A stretch of 64,000 nt of DNA, taken from contig OZ241871.1 in NCBI GenBank assembly GCA_965202955.1, positions 4,464,001-4,528,000 on the forward strand. Direction: 5' to 3'. This document shows positions 44,827 to 53,302 of the stretch, piece by piece (positions within the stretch are counted from its first letter, which is position 1; each line of letters starts with the position of its first letter). The notes beneath the pieces are model-generated. The model saw nothing but the letters and a program-made list of their open reading frames with translations. It was not told the DNA's origin and made no database searches. A program made the translations under genes and the position numbers. This DNA is from Bin5 sp034422415. Its GTDB lineage: Bacteria; Chloroflexota; Anaerolineae; Caldilineales; Caldilineaceae.

Positions 44827-45714
44827 ATGAACATAGAAATCCGCGACCAGAAGTTCCGCGCCGTCGTCGGCGATGAAGTACATTTCGAAGAGGTCGGCAG
44901 CGGCTTCGACTTCACCGAAGGCCCGATCTGGAACCACCTCGAATACCACCTTATCTTCAGCGACATACCGGGCAACATCATGAGGCGTTGGCGCCCGGAC
45001 GGCACCATCGAGACTTGGCGCCAGCCGAGCAACATGGCCAACGGCAACGCTTACGATCCCCAGGGCCGCGTTGTCACCTGCGAACACGCCGCTAGCCGCG
45101 TAACCCGCACCGAGGCCGACGGCACCATCACCGTGCTCGCCACCCACTACGCCGGCAAGGAGCTTAACAGCCCCAACGACATCGTCGTCAAGCGCGACGG
45201 CTCCATCTACTTCACCGACCCCGGCTTCGGGCGCATGGAGTACTATGGTATGCCGCGCGAGCAGCAGTTGACATACCAGGGCGTCTACCGCCTCGACCCG
45301 GAAAGCCGCGCGCTCACCCTGCTCGTTAGCGACTTCGACCAGCCGAACGGCCTCTGTTTTTCGGTCGACGAGTCGCAGCTGTTCGTCAACGATACGATGC
45401 GAGCGCACGTACGCGTTTTCGATGTCGATGAGAACGGCACTCTGGACAAGGGGCGCGTCTGGGCCGAGGTGACGGGCGACCGCGACGGCGTGCCGGACGG
45501 CATGAAGGTCGACAGCGAGGGCAATCTCTACGTGACCGGGCCGGGCGGCATCCATGTTTTTGGGCCGGACGCGACTTGTCTCGGCGTCATCTACACGCCG
45601 CAAGGATGCGCCAACTTCTGCTGGGGCGAGGAGGACTTGAGGAGCCTGTTCGTCACCGCCGGCACGTCGGTCTACCGCTTGCGCGTCAATGTCCCGGGCA
45701 GACACGCATATTAG
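44827..45714 (+). CDS. SMP-30/gluconolactonase/LRE-like protein, copy 2
   Basis: 295 residues from ATG 44827, preceded by TTGGAGA; a TTG at 44815 is the alternative. It has the same landmarks as the first copy: FDFTEGPIWN (metal Glu), NSPNDIVVKRDGSIYFTDPGFG (partial), NGLCFSVDESQLFVNDT, and VPDGMKVDSEGNLYVTGPGG. Expected to hydrolyse sugar lactones. The neighbouring ABM-like gene (58 nt downstream) may be co-expressed. Confidence 0.92.
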   Translation: MNIEIRDQKFRAVVGDEVHFEEVGSGFDFTEGPIWNHLEYHLIFSDIPGNIMRRWRPDGTIETWRQPSNMANGNAYDPQGRVVTCEHAASRVTRTEADGTITVLATHYAGKELNSPNDIVVKRDGSIYFTDPGFGRMEYYGMPREQQLTYQGVYRLDPESRALTLLVSDFDQPNGLCFSVDESQLFVNDTMRAHVRVFDVDENGTLDKGRVWAEVTGDRDGVPDGMKVDSEGNLYVTGPGGIHVFGPDATCLGVIYTPQGCANFCWGEEDLRSLFVTAGTSVYRLRVNVPGRHAY

Positions 45715-45771
45715 AAACAACTCGAATCGGAAAGGGAGCTTCCCTTCCCCACCCAACCGAAGGAAGAAAGC

Positions 45772-46104
45772 ATGATCTCACTTGACGTATATTTCAACGC
45801 CAAAGAAGGAAACGATGGCGAACTCGAAAGAGTAATTGTAGATGTCTGGATGGAGGCGATGAAGCAGCAGCCCGGTTTCATCAGCGCCTCTCTGATGACT
45901 CCGCTCCCGCAGGAAGAGCTCGAGGCAATGGGCGCAGTCAGGCCTCCCTTCTCTCACGAGGTGCTCTCCTTCTGGGAGAGCGAGGATATGCGCCAGCAAT
46001 GGGTCGCACGCGACATTCACCAGGAAGTCTGGCCGCAGGTGGAAGCGGCAGCCGAGATGATCATGTATACCGTCTCAAATTGCGACGAGAACTGGAATAT
46101 CTAG
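45772..46104 (+). CDS. ABM-like (dimeric alpha/beta barrel) protein
   Basis: 110 residues. The pattern ISLDVYFNAKEGNDGELERVIVDVWMEAMKQQPGFISASLM (partial), HEVLSFWESEDMRQQWVARD matches antibiotic-biosynthesis-monooxygenase-like dimeric barrel proteins. Such small proteins often act in quinone or heme oxidation or as stress-related monooxygenases; the substrate is unknown. AAGGAAGAAAGC precedes ATG 45772. It ends 18 nt before the convergent malic enzyme gene. Confidence 0.78.
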   Translation: MISLDVYFNAKEGNDGELERVIVDVWMEAMKQQPGFISASLMTPLPQEELEAMGAVRPPFSHEVLSFWESEDMRQQWVARDIHQEVWPQVEAAAEMIMYTVSNCDENWNI

Positions 46105-46122
46105 AATCAGGGGGTGGTAGTC

Positions 46123-48393
46123 CTACGTGCCGCCTCCGGCCCCCTCCTCCTGAAACTGCGCGTCGACAACCGCCAGAATCGCCACGTTGACGATGTCCAC
46201 CACCTCCGCGCCCGTCTCCAGCACGTGGATCGGCTTGCCCATCCCCACCAGGATCGGCCCGATTGCTTCGGCGCCGCCCAGTCGGTTCAGCAGCTTGTAC
46301 GCCGTATTCGCCGACGCCAGCTCCGGGAACACGAGCACGTTCGCGTCCTCGATCGCACTGAACGGGTAGTGCCGCCGCATCAGGTCGGGCACCACCGCCA
46401 CATCCGCCTGCATCTCTCCGTCGATCTGCAGATCCGGCCGCTGCGCCTTCACCAGTTCCGTCGCCCGCTGCACCTTCGTCACTTGCGGATGCCGCGTGCT
46501 GCCGAAGTTCGAAAAGCTCAACATCGCCACCCGCGGCTCGACGTCGAACTGCCGCGCCACGTCCGCCGCATTGATCGCGATCGACGCCAGCGTCTCCGCG
46601 TCAGGGTCGATGTTCACCGTCGCATCGCTGAAAAAGTAGATGTTGTCCCGCACGATCATCAAGTAGACGCCGCTCAGCACGCCGCGGTCAGGTGCCGTGC
46701 CCACCGTCTGCAGCGCCGGACGCAGTACATCCGGGTAGTTGTAGGTCAACCCCGCGACGTACGCCCCCGCGTGCCCGTGCAGAACCATCGCCGGCCCGAA
46801 ATAGTTGGCCTGGCGTAGCAGTTCATTTGCCCGCGGCAGCGTTACGCCCTTTCGCTGCCGCTCCTGGTAAAACGTCGTCGCATACTCCCGGTTCATCGGG
46901 TCCTGGTGAGGACTGATCACCGTCGGACGGTAGTCCAGCCCCAGCTTCTCGCACCGGACCCGCACTACGTCCGGATTGCCCAGCAACACCGGCGACCCAA
47001 TCCCCTCCGACTCGACCGCATACGCCGCACGGATAATCTTCGGGTGTTCTCCCTCGCCGAACACGATTCGCTTCGGGTTCTGCCTCGCCTTGCTCTGCTG
47101 CGTGCGCATCACCTGCACGCCCTTGCCGATCCGCAGCGCCAGCTCGTCCAGGTACGCGTCCAGATCGATAATGCGCCGCGCTACGCCCGTATCCATCGCC
47201 GCCTTAGCCACCGCCGGCGCCACCCACATCAGCACCCGGCTGTCAAGCGGCTTCGGAATAATGTAATCCGGGCCGAAGCGCAGCGTGTCCAGTCCGTAGG
47301 CCCGCATAACGCCGTCCGGCACGTCCTCCTTCGCCAGGTTGGCCAGCGCCCGCGCCGCCGCCAGCTTCATCTCCATGTTGATCGCCTTCGCCCGCACGTC
47401 GAGCGCGCCGCGGAAGATGAAGGGGAAGCCAAGAACATTGTTGACCTGGTTGGGAAAATCGCTTCGCCCCGTGCCCATGATCACTGTGTCGCCGCGGGCC
47501 GAAACCGCGTCCGGATAGGGGATCTCCGGGTCCGGGTTGGCCATGGCGAAGACGACCGGGTTCTCCGCCATCGAACGGATCATCGACTGCGATACCGCGC
47601 CTGCCACCGAGAGCCCGATGAAGACGTCGGCTTCAACCAGGGCTTCGCCCAGCGTGCGGGCGTCAGTGTCGCTGGCGTACTCCTCCTTCCATTCATTCAT
47701 GTTCTCCATGCGGCCCTCGTAGATCACGCCGCGGCTGTCGCACATGATGATATTGCTCTTCTCCGCCCCCAACGCCACGTAAATGTCGGCACACGCGATC
47801 GCCGACGCGCCAGCCCCGTTGATCACGATCCTGGCCTCGTCCAGCCCTTTGCCTGCAATCTCCAGCGCATTCAACAGCCCCGCCCCCGAAATGATCGCCG
47901 TCCCGTGCTGGTCGTCATGGAAGACCGGAATGTCCAGCCGCGCCTGGAGTGTCTGCTCGATCAGAAAGCACTCCGGCGCTTTGATATCCTCCAGGTTGAT
48001 CCCACCGAACGTCGGCGCGATCAGCTCGCAGAACCGTACCATCTCGGCCGCGTCCTCAGTGTCGACCTCGATGTCGAACACATCCACGTCGGCGAAGCGC
48101 TTGAACAGGACCGCCTTTCCCTCCATCACCGGCTTGGACGCCAGCGCGCCGCGGTTTCCCAGGCCCAGGATCGCGGTCCCGTTGCTGATCACGGCGACGA
48201 GGTTTCCGCGCGCGGTATACTCGAATGCGTCCTCGGGCCGCATCGCAATCTCAAGCACCGGATGGGCGACCCCCGGCGAATAGGCCAGCGACAGGTCGGT
48301 CTGCGTCTCCATCGGCTTGGTGGGCGTGATCTTGAGCTTACCCGGCCGCCCGTCGGCGTGATAGTTGAGTGCGTCCTGCTTGGTCAGCGACAT
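46123..48393 (-). CDS. maeB: NADP-dependent malic enzyme with phosphotransacetylase-like domain
   Basis: 756 residues. The N-terminal ~425 residues are the malic enzyme (LSLAYSPGVAHPVLEIA, VAVISNGTAILGLGNRGALASKPVMEGKAVLFKRFADVDVFDIEVDT in part, HDDQHGTAIISGAGLLNALEIAGK in part, VINGAGASAIACADIYVALG for NADP). The C-terminal ~330 residues are the phosphotransacetylase-like domain (KRIVFGEGEHPKIIRAAYAV). MaeB-type proteins decarboxylate malate to pyruvate; the second domain is regulatory. It is divergent from the ABC operon. Confidence 0.95.
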   Translation of the reverse strand: MSLTKQDALNYHADGRPGKLKITPTKPMETQTDLSLAYSPGVAHPVLEIAMRPEDAFEYTARGNLVAVISNGTAILGLGNRGALASKPVMEGKAVLFKRFADVDVFDIEVDTEDAAEMVRFCELIAPTFGGINLEDIKAPECFLIEQTLQARLDIPVFHDDQHGTAIISGAGLLNALEIAGKGLDEARIVINGAGASAIACADIYVALGAEKSNIIMCDSRGVIYEGRMENMNEWKEEYASDTDARTLGEALVEADVFIGLSVAGAVSQSMIRSMAENPVVFAMANPDPEIPYPDAVSARGDTVIMGTGRSDFPNQVNNVLGFPFIFRGALDVRAKAINMEMKLAAARALANLAKEDVPDGVMRAYGLDTLRFGPDYIIPKPLDSRVLMWVAPAVAKAAMDTGVARRIIDLDAYLDELALRIGKGVQVMRTQQSKARQNPKRIVFGEGEHPKIIRAAYAVESEGIGSPVLLGNPDVVRVRCEKLGLDYRPTVISPHQDPMNREYATTFYQERQRKGVTLPRANELLRQANYFGPAMVLHGHAGAYVAGLTYNYPDVLRPALQTVGTAPDRGVLSGVYLMIVRDNIYFFSDATVNIDPDAETLASIAINAADVARQFDVEPRVAMLSFSNFGSTRHPQVTKVQRATELVKAQRPDLQIDGEMQADVAVVPDLMRRHYPFSAIEDANVLVFPELASANTAYKLLNRLGGAEAIGPILVGMGKPIHVLETGAEVVDIVNVAILAVVDAQFQEEGAGGGT

Positions 48394-48547
48394 TTAGTCT
48401 CTCCGCATCTGAAAGGTCCATTCAATCCACCCATTGTATGTCATGTGGCGAGGATGCGCACGTAAGCGGCCATCCGCCTGCGGCTCGGCGCGTATCAACA
48501 CTATGCGAAATCATGCTCCCGATAAATTGTTCCGCACCCCTTCACTG

Positions 48548-48556
48548 TGCTATACT
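48548..48556 (+). promoter_or_regulatory. Possible extended -10 promoter for the peptide-type ABC operon
   Basis: TGCTATACT, an extended -10 (TGnTATACT), lies in the ~300-nt divergent gap before the permease gene starting at 48697. No -35 of good quality is seen. The 5' leader would be about 135 nt. The other bases of this gap show no gene. Confidence 0.35.
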
Positions 48557-48696
48557 ATGTGCGCTCCAGGGCACATTCGGCCTTCATTTCCCGGAATGCC
48601 GGACAGCTTCTCGCTTGTCCGTCTCACCCGGCTACGGCTGCAATGCGGCGAGCGCAGCCCTGGAAATCTGCGAACAGCAAGGCAGGATCTATACGA

Positions 48697-49779
48697 ATGG
48701 CAACCACAGTTGACGTATCGAACGTCAGTACAAAGCACACGGCCAGCCCGCTCTCCGTCCTGGGCGCCGTATGGCGCTCATATTTCTTCCGCAAGTTCCT
48801 GCGCGCCCTCGCCACGATCTTCATCGTCACCACGATCATCTTCTTCCTGGTGCGATTGTTGCCCGGCAACCCGATCGAAATCTACGTCAACCAGCTGATC
48901 GTCACCTACGGCATGCCGGTCCACGAGGCGCAGGACCAGGCGGCGGCCCTCTTCGCCATCGACCTGGATGAGCCGGTCATTCTTCAGTATTTCTCATACC
49001 TGCAGAATCTGGCGCGCGGCAACTTCGGCCAGTCGGTCCTGTCGCCGGGCACGACCGTGACCGAGGTTATCCTGCGATTTCTGCCTTGGACGCTCTTCAG
49101 TGTCGGGCTGGGGCTGCTCATCAGCTTCACAGTCGGCGTCCTGTTGGGCGTCATCATGGCCTATCGCCGCGATAGTTTCCTTGACCACGGGTTCACCGTA
49201 ATCAGTTCGATAATCAGCTCGGTGCCGGACTTTCTGATCGGTCTCCTGTTGGTCGTTTGGCTTGGCGTCCAGTGGAAGATCATTCCGATCGGGGCCATGC
49301 GCGGCGCCTACTCCTCCGGCATGGTGCCCGGCTTCAATCTCGAATTCTTCGCCGACGCGCTTTTTCACGGCGCGCTTCCGATCTCCACCTACGTGCTGAC
49401 CAGCATCGGCTTCTGGATGCTCAGCATGAAGAGCAATACGATCAGCACGCTGGGCGAAGACTATGTGACGATCGCCAAGGCGCGCGGCCTCAAGGAGTGG
49501 CGCATCACGACCGCCTACGTCGGCCGCAATGCCATCCTGCCCCTCTTCACCATACTGACCATCCGCGTCGGCTTCGTTGTCGGCGGCTCGCTGCTCGTCG
49601 AGCAGATTTTCGAGTACGGCGGCATCGGGCGCATGCTGGGGCAGGCGATCAATCAACGCGACTACACGCTGATGCAGGGGATTTTTCTGATCATTACTTT
49701 TTCGGTGATTTTCGCCAACTTCTTCGCCGATGTCCTGTACGGCTGGCTCGATCCGCGCATCAAATTGCAGGACAACTGA
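48697..49779 (+). CDS. ABC transporter permease, DppB/OppB type
   Basis: 360 residues from ATG 48697; the frame is open from 48547 but upstream residues look non-coding. Six membrane helices with the DppB hallmark N-terminal helix IFIVTTIIFFLVRLLPGNP, the ~80-residue periplasmic segment, and the EAA-loop DYVTIAKARGLKEWRITTAYVGRNAILPL (partial). Together with the next four genes it makes a complete peptide/opine/nickel-type importer. Head of an operon. Confidence 0.93.
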   Translation: MATTVDVSNVSTKHTASPLSVLGAVWRSYFFRKFLRALATIFIVTTIIFFLVRLLPGNPIEIYVNQLIVTYGMPVHEAQDQAAALFAIDLDEPVILQYFSYLQNLARGNFGQSVLSPGTTVTEVILRFLPWTLFSVGLGLLISFTVGVLLGVIMAYRRDSFLDHGFTVISSIISSVPDFLIGLLLVVWLGVQWKIIPIGAMRGAYSSGMVPGFNLEFFADALFHGALPISTYVLTSIGFWMLSMKSNTISTLGEDYVTIAKARGLKEWRITTAYVGRNAILPLFTILTIRVGFVVGGSLLVEQIFEYGGIGRMLGQAINQRDYTLMQGIFLIITFSVIFANFFADVLYGWLDPRIKLQDN

Positions 49780-49853
49780 GTTTCGCAAACCGGCCGCGGC
49801 GGCCAGCCGAGCCGCGGCCAGAAGGTTCGCTCGATGGACGTGGGAGTATAGAG

Positions 49854-50762
49854 ATGACGGCAGACAGCATCAATTACGAGCAGACTGACAGCCTCCTCGC
49901 CAGCGCGTGGAAGGGATTGCGCCTGTCGGTGCGCTTGCTGGCTTACAATAAAGTCGGCTTCATCGGTTTCCTTGTCGTAATCTTTATGGTCCTGCTCTCC
50001 TACGCCGGCCCGGTCTTCATCGAGCTGGACACCAAGACCAAAATCGACCGGATCTACATCACGCCGACGCTTGAGCACCCGCTCGGCACCGATCACCAGG
50101 GCCGCGATATCTGGTCGCAGATCGTCAACGGCGGCAAAGACGTCATCTACGTCGCCTTCATGGCCGCGCTCATCTCGACGGTGATAGCCGTTGTATTCGG
50201 CACGCTCAGCGGCTTCATCGGCGGCTGGGTCGACAGCACGGTTATGTCGATCACCGACATCATTCTGACGATCCCGCAGTTTCCCCTGCTCGCCGTTCTG
50301 GCGGCCTTCATCTCGCTCAACAGCCTGACGCTGCTCGGCGTCCTGATGGGTCTGCTGAACTGGCCGACGCTGCTGCGCGCGCTGCGAGCCCAGGCGCTCT
50401 CGCTCAAACAGCGCGACTTCATCGAGGCCGCGCGCGCGCTCGACCTCGGCGTCTGGCACATTGTTCTACGCGAAATGGTGCCCAACATGATGCCCTATAT
50501 CGTCGTCAGCTTTGCGCTGGCGATGACCTTTGCCGTCTACCAGCAGGCCGGACTCGTCTTCCTCGGGCTCGTGCCAATATCCGCCGGAAACTGGAGCGTG
50601 ATGATCCAGCTGGCCTGGGTGCGGGGCGCCATCTTCTACAAGGACAGCGTCTGGTACATCATGGCGCCGATCGTCGCCATCGCCATCCTGCAGCTGGCCA
50701 TTATCTCGATGACCCGCTCGCTCGAGCTGGTCTTCAACCCCCGCCTGCGGGCCAGCGAATAA
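49854..50762 (+). CDS. ABC transporter permease, DppC/OppC type
   Basis: 302 residues from ATG 49854, preceded by GGGAG. DppC features: N-terminal helix FIGFLVVIFMVLLSYAGPVF, then HPLGTDHQGRDIWSQIVNGGK (partial; the DppC HxLGTDxxGRD motif), and EAA loop DFIEAARALDLGVWHIVLREMVPN (partial). It starts 74 nt after the first permease. Six helices predicted. Confidence 0.93.
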   Translation: MTADSINYEQTDSLLASAWKGLRLSVRLLAYNKVGFIGFLVVIFMVLLSYAGPVFIELDTKTKIDRIYITPTLEHPLGTDHQGRDIWSQIVNGGKDVIYVAFMAALISTVIAVVFGTLSGFIGGWVDSTVMSITDIILTIPQFPLLAVLAAFISLNSLTLLGVLMGLLNWPTLLRALRAQALSLKQRDFIEAARALDLGVWHIVLREMVPNMMPYIVVSFALAMTFAVYQQAGLVFLGLVPISAGNWSVMIQLAWVRGAIFYKDSVWYIMAPIVAIAILQLAIISMTRSLELVFNPRLRASE

Positions 50763-50786
50763 AGCGGAGACCGCCAAGCACTGCCA

Positions 50787-51860
50787 ATGAGCCAGACCAC
50801 CGACCTTTCCTGGCACCAGAGTACAGACGATAACGGCAGCCAGCCCCCCCTGAGCCTGCAGAACGTCCACGTCAGCTACCGTACGCGCAGCGGCAACGTC
50901 CGGGCCGTACGCGGGGTTTCGCTCGACCTGCAGGCCGGCGAGAGCCTGGCCCTCATCGGCGAAAGCGGCTCCGGCAAGACCACACTCGGGCTGGGAATCG
51001 TCCGCCTCCTCGTCGATACCGCCGAGGTAAGCCCCGGCGAAATCATCTACCGCCGCGACGGCCGCGAGATCGACGTGCTCGAACTGGACGAAGGACCGTT
51101 GCGCGAGTTTCGCTGGCGCGACTGCGCCATGGTCTTCCAGTCGGCTCTCAATGCCTTCAACCCCGTCCTCAAAGTGTGGGACCAGGTCTGGGATACCGCC
51201 AAGGCCCATCGCTGGAACAATCGTCAGGAGGTGCGCGAGCGCTTCCTTGAACTGCTGCGCTTCGTCCAGCTCGACCCAGACCGCGTCATTGACTCCTACG
51301 CGCACGAGCTGAGTGGCGGCATGCGCCAGCGCACATTGCTGGCCATTGCCCTGCTGCTCGACCCACAGATCCTGATCTTGGACGAGCCGACGACTGCGCT
51401 CGACATCCTCACCCAGCGCACCATAATCGACCTGCTGAGGCGGCTGAAGGAAGACCTGCACTTCACGATGATTTTCATTTCGCATGACCTCGCCATCGCC
51501 GCCGAGCTGGCAGACCGCGTGGCGACCATGTACGCCGGGCAGGTGGTCGAGCTCGGCCCGGTCAGCGATATCTTCTACCGCCCGCGCCATCCCTACTCTC
51601 TGGGGCTGATCCGGGCCGTGCCCACCGTGACCGGCGGCTTCGAGGAGCTTTCGTCGATCCCCGGCTCGCCGCCCGACCTGATCAACCTGCCGAGCGGCTG
51701 CAAATTTCATCCCCGCTGCCCCTACGCCAGCGAGCGCTGCGGCAGAGAAGAGCCGGCGCTTGAGCGCGTCGGCGACAACCATTTCGCCGCCTGCTGGCAT
51801 ACCGACGCGGTCGAGGAGGATATTCAACGCAACGGCCTGCGTGTCAGAAGGGCGGCATGA
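50787..51860 (+). CDS. ABC transporter ATPase, DppD/OppD type
   Basis: 357 residues. Walker A GESGSGKTT, signature LSGGMRQRTLLAIALLLDP, Walker B ILILDEPTTALD. The C-terminal oligopeptide-transporter extension carries Cys residues CKFHPRCPYASERC, which in related proteins can bind an Fe-S cluster. It lies 24 nt after the second permease in the same operon. Confidence 0.94.
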   Translation: MSQTTDLSWHQSTDDNGSQPPLSLQNVHVSYRTRSGNVRAVRGVSLDLQAGESLALIGESGSGKTTLGLGIVRLLVDTAEVSPGEIIYRRDGREIDVLELDEGPLREFRWRDCAMVFQSALNAFNPVLKVWDQVWDTAKAHRWNNRQEVRERFLELLRFVQLDPDRVIDSYAHELSGGMRQRTLLAIALLLDPQILILDEPTTALDILTQRTIIDLLRRLKEDLHFTMIFISHDLAIAAELADRVATMYAGQVVELGPVSDIFYRPRHPYSLGLIRAVPTVTGGFEELSSIPGSPPDLINLPSGCKFHPRCPYASERCGREEPALERVGDNHFAACWHTDAVEEDIQRNGLRVRRAA

Positions 51861-51936
51861 TCGCTACGATCCTGCTGAATGCACGAGAGCAGGGCGCGAA
51901 CATCCGAAACAGCGCGACCGGCGGGGGCCCTATCGC

Positions 51937-52965
51937 ATGACGCCGATCATTGAGCTGCGGAACGTAACCAAGTATTTCGGCAGCGGCCGCGACCGCGTCA
52001 CCGCCGTCGACTCGATTTCCCTCGGCATCGAACCGGGCGAGATTGTCTGCCTCGTCGGCGAGAGCGGCTGCGGCAAGAGCACCACCGGCCGCATGGTCGT
52101 CGGTCTGCTGCCGCCGTCAGAGGGCGAAATTCTCTACCAGGGGCAGGACATCTCGGCGATGGAGAAGGCCGACTACCAGCAGTACCGCCGCGCAGTCCAG
52201 ATCATTCATCAGGACCCCTACGCGTCGCTCAACCCGACGCAGACGGTGCGCCAGATGATCACGACGCCGCTGCTGCGCCACCAGACCCAGCGCGGCGCGC
52301 AGTCCGCCAATGGCAGGGGCAGAAGAGGGCGTCGCGGCGACGCCGAACGCAGGGCCGCCGAGCTGCTCGAGGTCGTCGACCTCACGCCGGTGGCCGATTT
52401 TCTCGACAAGTATCCGCACCAGTTGAGCGGAGGCCAGCGCCAGCGCGTCTCCGTCGCCCGTGCGCTGACGGTCGAGCCGAAATTCATCGTCGCAGACGAG
52501 GCCGTCTCGATGGTCGACGTCTCGATCCGTGTCAGCCTGCTCAATATGCTCTACCGGCTCAAGGACGAGTTTGACGTGACATTCCTGTTCATCACGCACG
52601 ACCTCGCCCTGGCCAAATATTTCGCCTGGGAGGGCCGCATTACGGTCATGTACCTGGGCCGCATCGTCGAGGAGGGGCCGACCTCCCGCCTCATCACCGA
52701 CTCGCGGCACCCGTATACGCAGGCGCTGCTGGGCGCGGTCCCCGAAGCCGACCCCGAGCTGGCCAGGCAAAAGATTCACGTCGAGCTGCGCAGCGCCGAG
52801 ATCCCAAGCCTGCTGAATCTGCCCCCCGGCTGCACCTTCCACCCGCGCTGCCCCTATTTTGTGCCGGGCGAATGCGACGCGGCCGTGCCGATGCTGGAGC
52901 AGATTTCCGACGGCGGCACCGTGGCCTGCCCTGTGCGCAAGGCGGAGTCGATCGAGCTAGTCTGA
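51937..52965 (+). CDS. ABC transporter ATPase, DppF/OppF type
   Basis: 342 residues from ATG 51937; earlier in-frame codons up to 51760 overlap the upstream gene and look non-coding. Walker A GESGCGKST, signature LSGGQRQRVSVARAL, and Walker B FIVADEAVSMVD (the usual DEPVS has Ala for Pro). A Gly/Arg-rich insert (GRGRRGRRGDAERR) is present near residue 125. The C-terminal CTFHPRCPYFVPGEC extension matches its partner ATPase. Confidence 0.93.
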   Translation: MTPIIELRNVTKYFGSGRDRVTAVDSISLGIEPGEIVCLVGESGCGKSTTGRMVVGLLPPSEGEILYQGQDISAMEKADYQQYRRAVQIIHQDPYASLNPTQTVRQMITTPLLRHQTQRGAQSANGRGRRGRRGDAERRAAELLEVVDLTPVADFLDKYPHQLSGGQRQRVSVARALTVEPKFIVADEAVSMVDVSIRVSLLNMLYRLKDEFDVTFLFITHDLALAKYFAWEGRITVMYLGRIVEEGPTSRLITDSRHPYTQALLGAVPEADPELARQKIHVELRSAEIPSLLNLPPGCTFHPRCPYFVPGECDAAVPMLEQISDGGTVACPVRKAESIELV

Positions 52966-53012
52966 ACGGGCAGCGAGGAACATTTGACAGGATTCAGAAG
53001 CAGCTGTTAACC

Positions 53013-53204
53013 ATGGACCCAACTCTCGGTAGAGCGTCATTCCATATCGGCTTTTACATCGCCTTTGTCGCCGGCGTAATGCTCTTTTTTCTCGAAAAAG
53101 GGACCGCCGAATATGTGATCACCCAGTTTACGCTGGCCATCGGCTTGATTTTTCTGCTGATCGTTGCCCTACTCGTGCGCTGGGGAAAGAGTCGTGAGCA
53201 GTGA
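53013..53204 (+). CDS. Small two-helix membrane protein
   Basis: 63 residues from ATG 53013. Two hydrophobic helices (GFYIAFVAGVMLFFLE and FTLAIGLIFLLIVALLVRWGK) separated by a short loop. It lies between the DppF-type ATPase gene (47-nt gap) and the binding-protein gene, within the importer operon. No family recognised; it could be an accessory membrane subunit. Confidence 0.6.
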   Translation: MDPTLGRASFHIGFYIAFVAGVMLFFLEKGTAEYVITQFTLAIGLIFLLIVALLVRWGKSREQ

Positions 53205-53302
53205 CCCGGACGGTCGCACGCCGCGCCTGCCCCTGAAGGCAGCGCCGCTCTTTCCCTTGACATACATATTAGTTTAGTTGTAACTCCGAAGGAGGAGATC
53301 GA

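Noticed and set aside
46906..48465. Long plus-strand open frame opposite the malic enzyme gene
   Set aside because: Composition is His/Arg-rich with no family pattern, and the opposite strand is clearly maeB.
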